Origin: Janthinobacterium lividum
GTDB taxonomy: Bacteria > Pseudomonadota > Gammaproteobacteria > Steroidobacterales > Steroidobacteraceae
DNA: 9,586 nucleotides
Direction of reading: 5' to 3'
Assembly (NCBI GenBank): GCA_943327025.2
Contig: CALPVO020000069.1
Span: forward strand, 1-9,586
Shown: in pieces, positions 1 to 6,513 of the stretch
How the letters are laid out: each line of letters opens with the position of its first letter
Position numbering within the stretch: the first letter of the stretch is position 1
Notes under the pieces: model-generated
Database searches by the model: none
What the model saw: the letters and a program-made list of their open reading frames with translations, nothing else
What the model was told of the DNA's origin: nothing
Position numbers and translations under genes: made by a program

Positions 1-473
1 ACTCGGCCCGTCCAGTCACGGCTATCCGTTACCTGTTTGGGGGCCAGACGGTACGAGCCTGGAACGGCCCTGGGCAGGACGGCGTGCTCATTGACGGCGC
101 CGATTGGAAGCCTTATCAGCCAGTCACTTTTCCTACGCCGCCATTCGCCGAGTACACCTCGGGCCATAGCACCTTCAGTCGTGCCGCCGCCGTGGTACTG
201 CGCAACTTCACCGGGAGCGACCGTTTCGGTTACTCCGCCACCATCGCGGCGGGTAGTTCGCCGGTGGAACCCGGGTTGGTGCCTGCGCAGGACCTGACCC
301 TGTCGTGGAAGACGTTCCGGGATGCCGCCGACGAGGCCGGCATGTCGCGCCGTTATGGCGGTATCCATTTCGAGGATGGTGACCTCGTTGCTCGCAAGAT
401 GGGCGCCCAGATTGGCGAGCAGGTCTGGCGCAAGGCGGAACAGCTTTTTGGTGACAATTCCGACGATCGGTAG
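1..473 (+). CDS. PAP2 / vanadium-dependent haloperoxidase family protein, C-terminal part
   Basis: This frame is open from the left edge (in-frame codons from base 3) to TAG at 471-473, so only about 156 C-terminal residues are visible. They carry the phosphate/vanadate pocket of the PAP2 superfamily in order: an RPVTAIR segment near the left edge (bases 9-29), EYTSGHSTFS with the SGH motif (His codon 165-167), and SRRYGGIHFEDGD, whose Arg-x5-His pair (348-350 and 366-368) matches the third motif with the catalytic or vanadate-linked histidine. The family includes vanadium haloperoxidases and acid phosphatases of the same fold. The spacing and the IHFEDGD ending resemble the bacterial haloperoxidase-like exported proteins more than small membrane PAP2 phosphatases, and no membrane helix is visible. 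Haloperoxidase versus phosphatase activity cannot be decided here. The GTG at 84 lies inside the domain and is not a plausible start. Confidence 0.85.
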   Translation, partial: SARPVTAIRYLFGGQTVRAWNGPGQDGVLIDGADWKPYQPVTFPTPPFAEYTSGHSTFSRAAAVVLRNFTGSDRFGYSATIAAGSSPVEPGLVPAQDLTLSWKTFRDAADEAGMSRRYGGIHFEDGDLVARKMGAQIGEQVWRKAEQLFGDNSDDR

Positions 474-497
474 ACCACTGCCGGCACGGAAAACAGT

Positions 498-521
498 ATC
501 GGGGGTTCCCTTGGCCCCGAT
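498..521 (+). terminator. GC-rich hairpin after the PAP2-type gene, possible terminator
   Basis: ATCGGGG (498-504) and CCCCGAT (515-521) form a perfect 7-bp stem with a 10-nt loop, 24 nt after the stop codon of the left-edge gene. There is no T-run behind it, so it is not a textbook intrinsic terminator. It could end the upstream transcript or be incidental to the tRNA promoter region that overlaps it. Confidence 0.35.
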
Positions 522-537
522 CCTGCGGTAGGATTAT
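506..537 (+). promoter_or_regulatory. weak candidate promoter for the tRNA-Arg gene
   Basis: TAGGAT at 529-534 matches four of six -10 bases. A poor -35 (TTCCCT at 506-511) lies 17 bp upstream; an alternative reading is TTGGCC (511-516) with GATTAT (532-537) at 15 bp. Initiation would fall near 541, about 20 nt before the mature tRNA, in a GC-rich stretch as is common for stable-RNA promoters. A promoter is needed here because the tRNA stands alone, but neither pairing is convincing. Confidence 0.25.
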
Positions 538-563
538 GGGCTCAGCGGTAAACGCTGTGCTGC

Positions 564-640
564 GCGCCCGTAGCTCAGTTGGATAGAGTACCTGGCTACG
601 AACCAGGTGGTCGGAGGTTCGAATCCTTCCGGGCGCGCCA
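564..640 (+). tRNA. tRNA-Arg (anticodon ACG)
   Basis: A complete cloverleaf can be drawn. The acceptor stem is GCGCCCG (564-570) with CGGGCGC (630-636), and the discriminator is G637 followed by encoded CCA (638-640). The D-arm is GCTC...GAGT. The anticodon stem is CCTGG (591-595) with CCAGG (603-607), and the loop CTACGAA places ACG at 598-600. The variable loop is 5 nt (608-612). The T-arm is GGAGG (613-617) with CCTTC (625-629), including one G-U pair, around TTCGAAT. ACG reads CGN arginine codons, with A34 normally deaminated to inosine by TadA. It is a single gene followed at once by a terminator. There is no integrase or direct repeat of its 3' end in the window, so it is not being used as an attachment site here. 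Confidence 0.97.
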
Positions 641-652
641 ATCCTGTTCCGC

Positions 653-694
653 AACCCTCTGCTCAGCTAGTCTGGCCAGAGGGTTTCCTTTTTT
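653..694 (+). terminator. intrinsic terminator of tRNA-Arg
   Basis: AACCCTCTG (653-661) pairs perfectly with CAGAGGGTT (677-685), giving a 9-bp stem with a 15-nt loop, followed by TTCCTTTTTT up to 694. It begins 13 nt after the tRNA CCA. The stem is followed by T only on the plus strand, so it serves the tRNA and not the converging dioxygenase gene. Confidence 0.85.
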
Positions 695-746
695 AGCTTT
701 CCCTATTTTTAAGTCAAGGCGCCCGCGTTTTTGCGGTCTTGCCGCC

Positions 747-1607
747 TCAAATGTGCGGGAATTCCCGTAGCCACTTGGTGGCTACCCACTTTTCGCCTGC
801 CAGCACCGGCATTCCGCCGTGCAGGGTGCCCGTCGTCGGGTCCGGCCTGCCATAACTGAAAAAAACGGCATTACCCTTGTGGGCCGCTATCTCCAGTTTC
901 GCCTCGGGAAAGTTGGTGCCGCCACCGCGCTCAGGCGTATTCAAGTACATCACCAGCGAACCCACTCGTTGCCCGCCACGCGCCAGAAAAGGCGCCGCGC
1001 CAGGCTTGGAGGGGTCCACGTAGTCGTGGTGGGGGCGGTATTCCTGGCCAATCTGGTAGCGCAGTACTTGAATCGCTTCGCCATGGTCGAGCGGCCAGCG
1101 CAGCAAGGCAGCGATACGGCTCTCGAGCTTTTGCAGTAGCGAATTTTCACCCCTCGAAAATGCCATACCGCTGCTGCTCCTTCCGTCATCTTGCCGGGTA
1201 TGGCCGGTCTGCAGGTCGATGACCTGGGACGCCTCTATCCGCGCTTGTGCCATGGCCACGAGAGCATCGCATTCGTCGTCGGCCAGCAGTCCTCCGAACA
1301 GGACCACGCGTGGATGATTGAGACTGAATAGCACCTGCACGTCCCGGTCTGGAGTAGACACGACGGAGGGCCAGTCCAGGCCGAGTGGTTCAGGGACCGG
1401 CGAGATGGCGCTGGTGGCCGCATTCGCAGGAGTAGCACTGTTGCCTTGCAAAGCGACTAGTTCTGACTCCAAGGCCTGCGTCAAAAAATCGATGGCTACG
1501 TCTTCCTGAACGCCCCGTTCAATAAGCGTGGCCAGCAAGCGTTCGGGCGGGGTGCCTCGCCGTATCTCGGCTAGTACCCAATTGGTTTGTTCAGCAGGCA
1601 TATCCAT
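747..1607 (-). CDS. prolyl 4-hydroxylase-type 2OG-Fe(II) dioxygenase
   Basis: A cytosolic-looking 286-residue protein with no signal peptide. Residues 1-55 form a small helical N-terminal domain (NWVLAEIRRG...), followed by an Ala/Ser/Pro linker (56-80). The C-terminal double-stranded beta-helix has the iron facial triad: H193 and D195 in YRPHHDYVDP, and distal H263 in TGTLHGGMPV. K273 in GEKWVATKW lies ten residues after it, where P4H enzymes bind the 2OG carboxylate. SSSGMAF (144-150) resembles the conserved RTSSGMF substrate-side strand. Known relatives hydroxylate proline or other side chains using O2 and 2-oxoglutarate; the target here is unknown. The frame is open to an ATG at 1634, but the purine-rich GGGAGGAG lies just before the ATG at 1607 (or 1601), so I chose 1607. 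The gene is divergent from the Pho-type promoter region and converges on the tRNA. Confidence 0.9.
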   Translation of the reverse strand: MDMPAEQTNWVLAEIRRGTPPERLLATLIERGVQEDVAIDFLTQALESELVALQGNSATPANAATSAISPVPEPLGLDWPSVVSTPDRDVQVLFSLNHPRVVLFGGLLADDECDALVAMAQARIEASQVIDLQTGHTRQDDGRSSSGMAFSRGENSLLQKLESRIAALLRWPLDHGEAIQVLRYQIGQEYRPHHDYVDPSKPGAAPFLARGGQRVGSLVMYLNTPERGGGTNFPEAKLEIAAHKGNAVFFSYGRPDPTTGTLHGGMPVLAGEKWVATKWLREFPHI

Positions 1608-1629
1608 GCACTCCTCCCGTTTCGTGCGG

Positions 1630-1635
1630 AGCATA
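1630..1635 (-). promoter_or_regulatory. possible -10 element of the dioxygenase gene
   Basis: On the minus strand, TATGCT (1630-1635) matches four of six -10 bases and would start a transcript near 1622, about 15 nt before the preferred start codon at 1607. No -35 at normal spacing is visible; TTGGAT lies 22 bp upstream. If real, it rules out the longer ATG at 1634. Weak. Confidence 0.2.
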
Positions 1636-1679
1636 GCCGCTGCGGGGGTCTCGTGGCATCCAACAGAGTGTGTCGCTAA

Positions 1680-1708
1680 CTGTCACGCACCGGTCATCCC
1701 GCTGTCAT
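1680..1708 (+). promoter_or_regulatory. triple Pho-box-like operator (PhoB site)
   Basis: Three direct 7-mers occur at an exact 11-bp period: CTGTCAC (1680-1686), CGGTCAT (1691-1697) and CTGTCAT (1702-1708), each separated by 4 nt. The known PhoB recognition unit is a direct repeat of CTGTCAT/C with 4-bp spacers, and dimers bind two adjacent 7-mers. The first and third copies match CTGTCAY fully and the second misses one base. The spacers are more GC-rich than in E. coli, as expected for this genome. The array points toward the lipoprotein/TonB-receptor operon, in the intergenic region it shares with the divergent dioxygenase gene. Confidence 0.75.
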
Positions 1709-1718
1709 AACCGCGAGG

Positions 1719-1724
1719 CTAAAT
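1719..1724 (+). promoter_or_regulatory. -10-like element of the Pho-type promoter
   Basis: CTAAAT at 1719-1724 starts exactly 10 bp after the last 7-mer of the Pho-like array. That is the spacing seen in PhoB-activated promoters, where the Pho box replaces the -35. The match to TATAAT is modest (three of six), as is usual for activator-dependent promoters. Initiation near 1731 would give a leader of about 29 nt before the ATG at 1760. The rest of 1608-1759 shows nothing else clear. Confidence 0.5.
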
Positions 1725-1759
1725 GACCCCCTCACATCCTGCCCCGGAGAAACAGTCAG

Positions 1760-3337
1760 ATGAGCAGCCTTGCCAAACATCGTAACCTTGTATTGCTTGC
1801 GGCTTCCGTAGCTGCTTTGAGTGGTTGCGGCGCCGAAAAGATCGTGTCGCCCGGCACCGGCGGCAATGTCAGCATCGTCAACAACACGCCGGCGCCCCCG
1901 CCGCCGCCGCCGCCGCCGGTTAGCACCCTCGTCACTCCGGCTGCAGGTTGCCCCACCATCGACGATCCGCTGGGTCTCAAGGATCTCGGCACAATCACGG
2001 GTCCGACGGGTACTTACCGTAACTGCGAGTTGCCGGCGCGCATCACTCGCTCCAGTCGCCTGACCAAGATTCCTGGCCTGCTGTACTCCATGGGCGGCCG
2101 TGTTGATGTCGGTTCCGACCTTGGTGCAGCGCGCGCCGCCGGTGAAGTCTCCATCACACTCACCATCGACCCGGGTGTCGTGGTGTTCGGCTCCAGCGGT
2201 GTTTCCTGGCTCGCAGTCAATCGTGGCCACAAGATTGCTGCCGTCGGCACCGCTGCTTCGCCCATCGTGTTCACTAGCCGTGACAACGTCCTCGGCTTGG
2301 CGACGGACGATTCGCAAGGTCAGTGGGGCGGCGTCGTGTTGCTGGGCCGCGCGCCCATCACCGACTGCACCGTCGCTCCGGCCGCGGTTCCGGGTTCCGT
2401 TAACTGCGAGCGTCAGACCGAAGGCGCCGTCGACCCGGCCTACTTCGGTGGTGCTACCCCGACAGATAGCAGCGGTACGATGAAGTACGTGCAAATTCGC
2501 TACTCCGGCTACGTGCTCTCGGGTAACAGCGAATTGCAGGCCTTGACGCCGAGCGGCGTCGGCAGTGGCACGGTGCTGCAGTACATCCACTCGCATAACA
2601 GTTCCGACGACGGGCTCGAGGCCTTCGGCGGTACGGTGGACATGAAGAACCTGGTGGTTACGGGTGCCGACGACGATACGATCGACCTCGATGTCGGCTA
2701 CCGTGGTCTTATCCAGTACGTCATTGGTGTCCAGAAGACCTCCGGCAACCCGGACTCCATGATTGAACTGGACTCGGCCAATGCGCTCGAGACCCAGACA
2801 CCGCGCACCTGGATGCGCTTGGCCAACTTCACCTTCGTGCACAAGAACCCGGCTTCGGGTAACACGGCGGCGATGTTGTTCCGCGGCGCCGCTGATGCTT
2901 CTTTGGTCAACGGTCTGGTGGTTTCGTCAATGGCTTGCTTGCGTCTCAGCGGCGCCAACATCCTCACCACCGATGCGGCCATCGACAAAATCGGCGCGCC
3001 GGTGTTCAAGTCGGTAGCCATGCAGTGCAACGCCAATGCCTTCGTTGGCTCCAGCGGCCTCACGGCGCAGCAGGTATCGGATGTCTTCAATGTGGCGGGT
3101 AACAACAATTCGTCGGTCTTCACTTCGACGCTGACGAGCACTTTCGTGAACGGCGCGAACGAGACGGCGGTTACGGCAACCGACCCGAAGACGATCGCCA
3201 CCGGGTTTGAAACCACCACGGCGGTGGGTGCCGTGAAGAGTGCCACCGACACGTGGTACGCCGGCTGGACGTGCAACTCCGTGACGGCGAACTTCGGCTC
3301 GTCGAGCAAGGCCTGCACCTCGCTTCCGACGCTCTGA
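1760..3337 (+). CDS. outer-membrane beta-helix-like lipoprotein, partner of TonB receptor
   Basis: A 525-residue lipoprotein. The signal peptide (1-22) ends in ALSGC with lipidated Cys23; Gly follows, not Asp, so sorting to the outer membrane is expected. A flexible linker holds eight consecutive prolines (46-53). The rest is Gly/Asn/Asp/Thr-rich with short alternating hydrophobic strands typical of right-handed parallel beta-helices. It has two acidic turns, SSDDGLEAFGG (281-291) and GADDDTIDLDVGY (302-314), that look suited to bind metal or ligand. Cysteines at 64/89, 203/216, 393/423 and 505/519 fall in likely disulfide pairs. The start is supported by GGAGA at 1746-1750, nine nt upstream. 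It is first in an operon with the TonB-dependent receptor (23-nt gap), behind a Pho-like operator. I recognise this type as a companion of TonB receptors in Proteobacteria; I know of no assigned biochemical role. Confidence 0.8.
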   Translation: MSSLAKHRNLVLLAASVAALSGCGAEKIVSPGTGGNVSIVNNTPAPPPPPPPPVSTLVTPAAGCPTIDDPLGLKDLGTITGPTGTYRNCELPARITRSSRLTKIPGLLYSMGGRVDVGSDLGAARAAGEVSITLTIDPGVVVFGSSGVSWLAVNRGHKIAAVGTAASPIVFTSRDNVLGLATDDSQGQWGGVVLLGRAPITDCTVAPAAVPGSVNCERQTEGAVDPAYFGGATPTDSSGTMKYVQIRYSGYVLSGNSELQALTPSGVGSGTVLQYIHSHNSSDDGLEAFGGTVDMKNLVVTGADDDTIDLDVGYRGLIQYVIGVQKTSGNPDSMIELDSANALETQTPRTWMRLANFTFVHKNPASGNTAAMLFRGAADASLVNGLVVSSMACLRLSGANILTTDAAIDKIGAPVFKSVAMQCNANAFVGSSGLTAQQVSDVFNVAGNNNSSVFTSTLTSTFVNGANETAVTATDPKTIATGFETTTAVGAVKSATDTWYAGWTCNSVTANFGSSSKACTSLPTL

Positions 3338-3360
3338 TCCGCCAACCCCGAGGACGTCTC

Positions 3361-6006
3361 ATGGACCACCCGATCGTAGGCGCCCGTGCCTTGTTACTGG
3401 CTGCAGCCATCGCCTCGCCGTTGGCTGTCGCCCAGGAAGTTGCCAGCGAGCAGCCCACAGAGGCGGCTGCAGCGACTGGTAGCGAGGTCGACATCAACCT
3501 CGTGGGCGAGGTCGTGGTGGTCGGTCGCAAGGACCAAAATCTGCAGCAGGCCACTACGCAGGTTATCGCGGTCCTTTCGGCCGAAGACATTGCCCGTACC
3601 GGCGACGGTGACGTCGCCGGTGCGCTGAGTCGCGTTACGGGTTTGAGCGTCGCGGGGAACGGGTTTGTTTACGTTCGTGGCCTCGGGGACCGCTATTCCC
3701 AGGCTTATCTCAACGGTTCGCCGCTGCCCAGCCCCGAGCCACTGCGTCGCGCTGTGCCGCTCGATCTGTTCCCGACGGACGTCATTGCCTCGTCGCTGGT
3801 GCAGAAGAGCTACTCGGCAAACCTGCCCGGCGAATTTGGCGGTGGTCTTATCAACCTGACCACGCTCGCTGTGCCGCGCGAGCCGTTCCTGAAGATTGGT
3901 CTTGGTGTCAGCGGCGATGCGGAGTCGACGGGGCAGCTGGGCTATTCTCACTACGGCAGTGAGTACGACTACACCGGACGTGACAGTGGTATTCGCGACC
4001 TGCCACCGGCGCTGAGCGCTTTCTACGCCAGCGGCGCGCGGCTCAGCAGCGGCACGGTAGATGGTGGCGAGATCGCCAAGCAGTTTTTGAACTGGCGCAA
4101 TGCGCTGGTGCAGGAAATTGGCCGCATGCCGGCCAACTTCTCCGGGACGGTGACGGGCGGCACCTCGCGTAGTCTCGGCAACGGCGAACTGGGGCTCGTT
4201 GCCACGGCGGGCTATAGCAACACTTGGCGCACGCGCAGCATCCTGGAACAAAGCCCGGCGAATTTTGATCTCTCGGCGGTGGACAAGGACTATCGTAAGG
4301 TGGCGAGCGAAAATCGCATCGTCGTCAATGCGCTGGCCGGCGTTGGCTTTGAGTCGGAGACCGGCAACAAACTTCGTTGGACCAATCTGCTGGTTCGCGA
4401 CACCTTGAAGCGCACGAGTCTTGCCGAGGGCAAGCAGAACAACCAGCGGCCTACTTTCGATTTCCTCGAGCAAGAGACGGGCTGGTATGAACGGCAGTTA
4501 TGGTCTACGCAGCTCAGCGGCGCCGTTGACCTCGGTTTTGTGCGCTTGGATGCGCGTGCAGCTTATGCCAAGTCCACTCGCCAAGCGCCGTTCGAGCTGG
4601 GAATTGGCTACTCCCGCACCAATCTCGCTGCCAGCCCTTACGGGGCGCAGTTTATCAACCGCCTCGACAATGGTCAGACCGGCTATGTGCGCGCGACATT
4701 CTCGGAACTTGATGAGGCCTTGGTCTCGTTCGGCCTCGATTTGTCGCGGAACTTCGGTGACCACGTGGTTGTTTCCGCAGGCTACGAACACTCGCGAACC
4801 CGCCGTGATTCGCGTCGCCGTGAATTTCTGGTAGTTGCGCCTTCGGACTTCCCGAGTGGCGTGGCGATGCTCCGGCCGGACTACCTGCTGGGCCCAGCAG
4901 TGGTCGACTACTTTGGCATTGACGTGGTGGAAACGACTGAAACGGACCCCGCCTTCGCGGCCGAACTCGAGACGGATGCAGCGTACGCGCAAGTGCAGGC
5001 TGAATTGGTTGATGGGCTGGAACTGAACGTGGGTGCTCGCTACGAAGATGCCACGCAGTCCGTGGATCCTCTGCAAGTGTTCCGTACAGCCTCGTCTTCG
5101 AGTGCGGGTACGGCGCTGGCCAACGACTACGTCTTGCCCGCCATGACGCTCACTTACAAGTTTTTTGACAACATGCAGGTGCGGGCGAATGCCTCCAAGA
5201 CCGTCGCGCGCCCGCAGTTCCGCGAACTGATGTTCCAGTCGTACTTCGATCCGGAAAGCAATCGCGCCTACCGTGGCAATCCATTGCTCGTCGACAGTGA
5301 GTTCACGAATACGGAACTGCGTTACGAATGGTATTTTGCTCCGGGCCAGCGTTTCTCTGCGGCGGCGTTCCACAAGCAGATCGAAAACCCCATTGAGGCC
5401 TTCACCGGCTTCAACGACAACACGCCGGTGACCAGTTTCGCCAACGCGCCGAAGGCCACCTTGTATGGCTTGGAACTGGAGGCCGAACGCCATTTTGACC
5501 TCGATCTTCTCTCCGACAAGGCTTTCTTCGAGACTCGCAAGCTAGTGGTTATTGGCAACTACACCTGGTCGCGCTCGAAGATTGAAGTGGGCGCCGGTGA
5601 CACCACGGCCGTGTTCGGTACGAGTTTGCAGCCGGCTAGCAATTTCTTCGCCAACGGCACTTCATTGACGGGCCAGTCGGACCACTTGGTGAACCTCCAG
5701 TTGTCGATGCAGGACTCTGCTCGTCTGTCGCAGCAGACGCTGCTGGTGTCCTATACGAGCGACCGGGTGTCCAGCCGTGGTGCGGCTGGGTTGCCGGATG
5801 TGGTGGAGTCGCCTGGGTTGAATGTGGATTTCGTGGTTCGGCAGGGCGTGACTTGGTTCGGTCAGAATCTCGAGTTCAAGTTCGAGGCGCGGAACCTGCT
5901 GGGGACGGATTTCGAGGAATTCCAGCAGCGCGGCGCCAATCGCGTGTACTTCAACCGCTACGATAACGGCGTGCGGTTGGCGCTGTCGGTGTCTGCCAGC
6001 TTCTGA
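3361..6006 (+). CDS. TonB-dependent outer-membrane receptor
   Basis: An 881-residue receptor. The signal peptide is cleaved probably after AVA (residues 22-24). A TonB-box-like EVVVVGR (50-56) comes next. The plug domain spans roughly residues 60-170, with GALSRVTGLSV, VYVRGLGDRYSQAYLNG and PGEFGGGLINLTT as landmarks. The barrel runs from about 175 to the terminal Phe881, with alternating strands such as VRANASKTVARPQFREL and a final strand ending in VSASF, the usual BAM signal. Such receptors import scarce ligands across the outer membrane using ExbBD-TonB energy. The start at 3361 is preferred over the open frame reaching back to 3253, because GAGG (3350-3353) is 7 nt upstream, a signal peptide begins there, and the longer form would overlap the lipoprotein gene. 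It is second in the Pho-preceded operon. No siderophore, cobalamin or haem signature is evident, so the ligand is unknown. Confidence 0.93.
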   Translation: MDHPIVGARALLLAAAIASPLAVAQEVASEQPTEAAAATGSEVDINLVGEVVVVGRKDQNLQQATTQVIAVLSAEDIARTGDGDVAGALSRVTGLSVAGNGFVYVRGLGDRYSQAYLNGSPLPSPEPLRRAVPLDLFPTDVIASSLVQKSYSANLPGEFGGGLINLTTLAVPREPFLKIGLGVSGDAESTGQLGYSHYGSEYDYTGRDSGIRDLPPALSAFYASGARLSSGTVDGGEIAKQFLNWRNALVQEIGRMPANFSGTVTGGTSRSLGNGELGLVATAGYSNTWRTRSILEQSPANFDLSAVDKDYRKVASENRIVVNALAGVGFESETGNKLRWTNLLVRDTLKRTSLAEGKQNNQRPTFDFLEQETGWYERQLWSTQLSGAVDLGFVRLDARAAYAKSTRQAPFELGIGYSRTNLAASPYGAQFINRLDNGQTGYVRATFSELDEALVSFGLDLSRNFGDHVVVSAGYEHSRTRRDSRRREFLVVAPSDFPSGVAMLRPDYLLGPAVVDYFGIDVVETTETDPAFAAELETDAAYAQVQAELVDGLELNVGARYEDATQSVDPLQVFRTASSSSAGTALANDYVLPAMTLTYKFFDNMQVRANASKTVARPQFRELMFQSYFDPESNRAYRGNPLLVDSEFTNTELRYEWYFAPGQRFSAAAFHKQIENPIEAFTGFNDNTPVTSFANAPKATLYGLELEAERHFDLDLLSDKAFFETRKLVVIGNYTWSRSKIEVGAGDTTAVFGTSLQPASNFFANGTSLTGQSDHLVNLQLSMQDSARLSQQTLLVSYTSDRVSSRGAAGLPDVVESPGLNVDFVVRQGVTWFGQNLEFKFEARNLLGTDFEEFQQRGANRVYFNRYDNGVRLALSVSASF

Positions 6007-6020
6007 CAGCGAACCTGTGC

Positions 6021-6048
6021 CCGCCCACGTGCGTTCGGCCGTGGGCGG
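6021..6048 (+). terminator. perfect 9-bp hairpin after the TonB-receptor gene
   Basis: CCGCCCACG (6021-6029) pairs with CGTGGGCGG (6040-6048) around a 10-nt loop, 14 nt past the receptor stop. No T-run follows. It is the only candidate terminator separating the receptor operon from the copper block, and it could also be a protein-binding site in front of the CopL-like gene 14 nt downstream. Confidence 0.45.
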
Positions 6049-6062
6049 TGTAGACTGGGGCC

Positions 6063-6443
6063 ATGATGCGCTCCTGGCGGTTCCGCAGGTTCGGGTCTTG
6101 GCTGGCCCTACTCGCTCTGTTCACCGTGGTCATGCCGGTGCACGGCGATTCGCTTGCGGCTGAGCCCGCAATAGCGGGTGAGCCGCCTTGCCATTTGGCC
6201 ATGGGTATGGCGCCCGAGGCCCCGGCAGATGAAGGGGTTGTGCAGCCGCACCCGCATTGTCAGCAGACACAGCAAGGCATGGGCGGCTGCCACTGCGTGC
6301 AGGCGATGGCAGCCGTCGTCACTCCATCGTTCCACTTGCAAATATCGCTGGCGCCCTCGCCCTTGGGGCAGGGCATGCTGCCGCCTGTCTCGCCCCTGAA
6401 GATAGCGCGCTTCCGCCCGCCAATCTTGTCGCTGTACGGCTGA
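6063..6443 (+). CDS. CopL-like small exported metal-binding protein
   Basis: A 126-residue protein with an Arg-rich N-terminus and hydrophobic stretch (11-25), likely a signal peptide ending near 28-33. The mature part is rich in soft-metal ligands: CHLAMGM (43-49), HPHC (63-66) and GMGGCHC (72-78). It ends in a basic/proline RFRPP segment. This pattern resembles the CopL-family metal-binding regulatory proteins that precede copper-resistance genes in Xanthomonas, where CopL is needed for copper-induced expression. The resemblance is by composition and motif order, so the name is provisional; a DUF2946-type protein is the main alternative. ATG occurs at both 6063 and 6066, and only GGGG a few nt upstream could serve as a ribosome site. 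It lies 70 nt upstream of the TolC-family gene in the same direction, consistent with one operon. Confidence 0.6.
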   Translation: MMRSWRFRRFGSWLALLALFTVVMPVHGDSLAAEPAIAGEPPCHLAMGMAPEAPADEGVVQPHPHCQQTQQGMGGCHCVQAMAAVVTPSFHLQISLAPSPLGQGMLPPVSPLKIARFRPPILSLYG

Positions 6444-6513
6444 CGGTAGCCCTTGGTGGGCTGAATGGAGTCGATGGGCTGACGGCATTGCCGTTACCGC
6501 CCAGGAGCGGCGA

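Noticed and set aside
564..640. tRNA-Arg as an attachment site for an integrated element
   Set aside because: No integrase and no downstream copy of the tRNA 3' end was seen; the neighbouring genes look ordinary.
1608..1634. Nine-codon N-terminal extension of the dioxygenase to the ATG at 1634
   Set aside because: The extension contains the strong GGGAGGAG sequence that fits as ribosome site for 1607 or 1601, and no comparable site precedes 1634.
1670..1676. A fourth Pho-like 7-mer, GTGTCGC
   Set aside because: It sits 10 and not 11 bp from the first unit and matches poorly.
1694..2842. Long minus-strand open frame (382 codons) opposite the lipoprotein gene
   Set aside because: Arg/His/Gly/Ala-rich translation without a recognisable domain or ribosome site. 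It mirrors the codon bias of the real plus-strand gene, as do similar frames at 3394-4473 and 4498-5493 opposite the receptor gene.
3253..3360. Upstream extension of the TonB-receptor frame
   Set aside because: It overlaps the lipoprotein gene, and a good ribosome site and signal peptide both point to the ATG at 3361.
6051..6062. TAGACT as a -10 giving a leaderless CopL-like mRNA
   Set aside because: No -35 or CueR/CopR-type operator is visible at any usual spacing; one four-of-six hexamer is not enough.
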